Positions 5,414 through 6,072 of a stretch of DNA of 6,072 bases are shown here, piece after piece. Position 1 is the stretch's first letter; every line of letters starts with the position of its first letter. The translations under genes and the position numbers were made by a program. The stretch is from Gallionellales bacterium CG03_land_8_20_14_0_80_55_15 (GTDB taxonomy: Bacteria; Pseudomonadota; Gammaproteobacteria; Burkholderiales; Gallionellaceae), in assembly GCA_002780675.1 (NCBI GenBank), contig PEUR01000041.1, forward strand, positions 1-6,072. Direction: 5' to 3'. The notes beneath the pieces were generated by a model. It made no database searches, was not told the DNA's origin, and was given only the letters and a program-made list of their open reading frames with translations.

Positions 5414-5460
5414 CACAGGAGTCATCTGGTCGCGGATGAGTCCATTTTTGGAGAAGTAAA

Positions 5461-6072
5461 ATGACAATCGAAATTATTGCAACAACACGCAACACGCAAG
5501 GTACGGGTGCGAGCCGCCGTCTGCGTAAGACCGGCCGCTTGCCAGGCGTTGTTTATGGTTCGGGTAATGCCATCGCGATTGAAATGGATCAGAACGATTT
5601 GTACTACAAGTTGCGTAATGAAGCATTTCACGCCTCTGTACTGAAACTGAATCTGGACGGCAAGACCGAGTCCGTGCAATTGCGTTCCTTCGTGATGCAT
5701 CCGTTCCGCCAGCAAGTACAACACATTGATTTTCAACGCGTTGATTTGAATAAGAAAATCCATATCAAAGTGCCGTTGCACTTCCTGAACGCAGACATCG
5801 CACCGGGTGTCAAGACCGGCGGCGGCAAGATCAGCCACGTCATGACCGAGCTGGATGTCACTTGCCTGCCCAAGGATATTCCTGCCTTTATTCAGGTTGA
5901 CCTGTCGGCGATGGAATTGGGACACTCGATTCACCTGGGCGACCTGGTTCTGCCTAACGGTGTTGCCGTGTCCGCACATGGTACGCATACCGCTGAAGCG
6001 GTTGTGGCTACCGTGCAAGTGCCGCGCGGTGCCATTGAGGCCGCAGCCGAAGCTGAAGCTGCAGTGGCCGCA
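5461..6072 (+). CDS. rplY: Large-subunit ribosomal protein bL25 (CTC/TL5 type), 3' end cut by window
   Basis: bL25 binds the loop-E region of 5S rRNA in the large ribosomal subunit; long forms with a second domain are also called Ctc, a general stress protein. The frame from ATG 5461 is open for 204 codons to the window edge. The 5S-binding N-terminal domain (about 1-95) shows ASRRLRKTGRLPGVVYG (17-33) and HPFRQQVQHIDFQRV (80-94). A second TL5/CTC beta domain (about 96-190) includes GHSIHLGDLVLPNGV (154-168). An Ala/Glu-rich tail (from about 191) runs off the edge, so few codons are probably missing. The Shine-Dalgarno GGAG (5450-5453) is 7 bases before the ATG. Co-location with prs is common in this group; pth often comes next, but is not in view. 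Confidence 0.95.
   Translation, partial: MTIEIIATTRNTQGTGASRRLRKTGRLPGVVYGSGNAIAIEMDQNDLYYKLRNEAFHASVLKLNLDGKTESVQLRSFVMHPFRQQVQHIDFQRVDLNKKIHIKVPLHFLNADIAPGVKTGGGKISHVMTELDVTCLPKDIPAFIQVDLSAMELGHSIHLGDLVLPNGVAVSAHGTHTAEAVVATVQVPRGAIEAAAEAEAAVAA

Noticed and set aside
424..5442. Scattered GAGTC/GACTC (424, 1395, 3389, 4196, 4314, 5419, 5438) and GGATC/GATCC sites as clues to RM specificity
   Set aside because: Both motif types occur inside and outside the RM genes, so their presence does not favour either specificity; methylation would protect either.
5422..6018. 198-codon open frame on the minus strand
   Set aside because: It lies opposite the clearly recognisable L25 gene, has no recognisable domain and reads as a codon-bias shadow.

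Overview
The window looks like the chromosome of a betaproteobacterium, possibly in or near the Nitrosomonadales/Gallionellaceae. That placement is my inference from the Prs, L25 and LolB protein styles and from the gene order lolB - ispE - tRNA-Gln - prs - rplY; I cannot name a genus. Every gene I support is on the + strand.

Layout. Bases 1-130 hold the last codons of an EAL-domain (cyclic di-GMP phosphodiesterase type) protein. Its stop overlaps the start of lolB (outer-membrane lipoprotein insertion) in an ATGA. Between lolB and ispE lies a visibly AT-richer block, about 691-3467. It encodes a beta-class DNA amino-methyltransferase (790-1665) and a restriction endonuclease of the AlwI / N.BstNBI type IIS family (1704-3413). 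The conserved core then resumes: ispE (isoprenoid precursor synthesis), tRNA-Gln(TTG) with encoded CCA, a strong intrinsic terminator, prs (PRPP synthetase), and rplY/ctc (ribosomal protein L25), which runs off the right edge.

How the parts relate. lolB-ispE-prs is a widely conserved housekeeping neighbourhood, so the restriction-modification (RM) pair is best read as an acquired insertion between lolB and the essential ispE. The endonuclease keeps every residue I can map onto the N.BstNBI-type active site at identical spacing, so it is probably active. No controller gene, Vsr-like nickase, second methyltransferase, transposase or integrase is visible. All genes are co-directional and I see no terminator between lolB and the tRNA, so ispE may depend on transcripts that cross the RM genes.

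The most interesting details are the insertion scars: a 9-bp direct repeat on both sides of the RM block, and a six-codon ATG ORF overlapping the lolB stop that could be the stranded 5' end of the old ispE. Also notable are a hairpin exactly at the methyltransferase stop codon and a terminator sitting directly on the prs ribosome binding site. I found no CRISPR array, no IS element and no wholly new gene system. The RM pair is of a known family, but its specificity is unknown.
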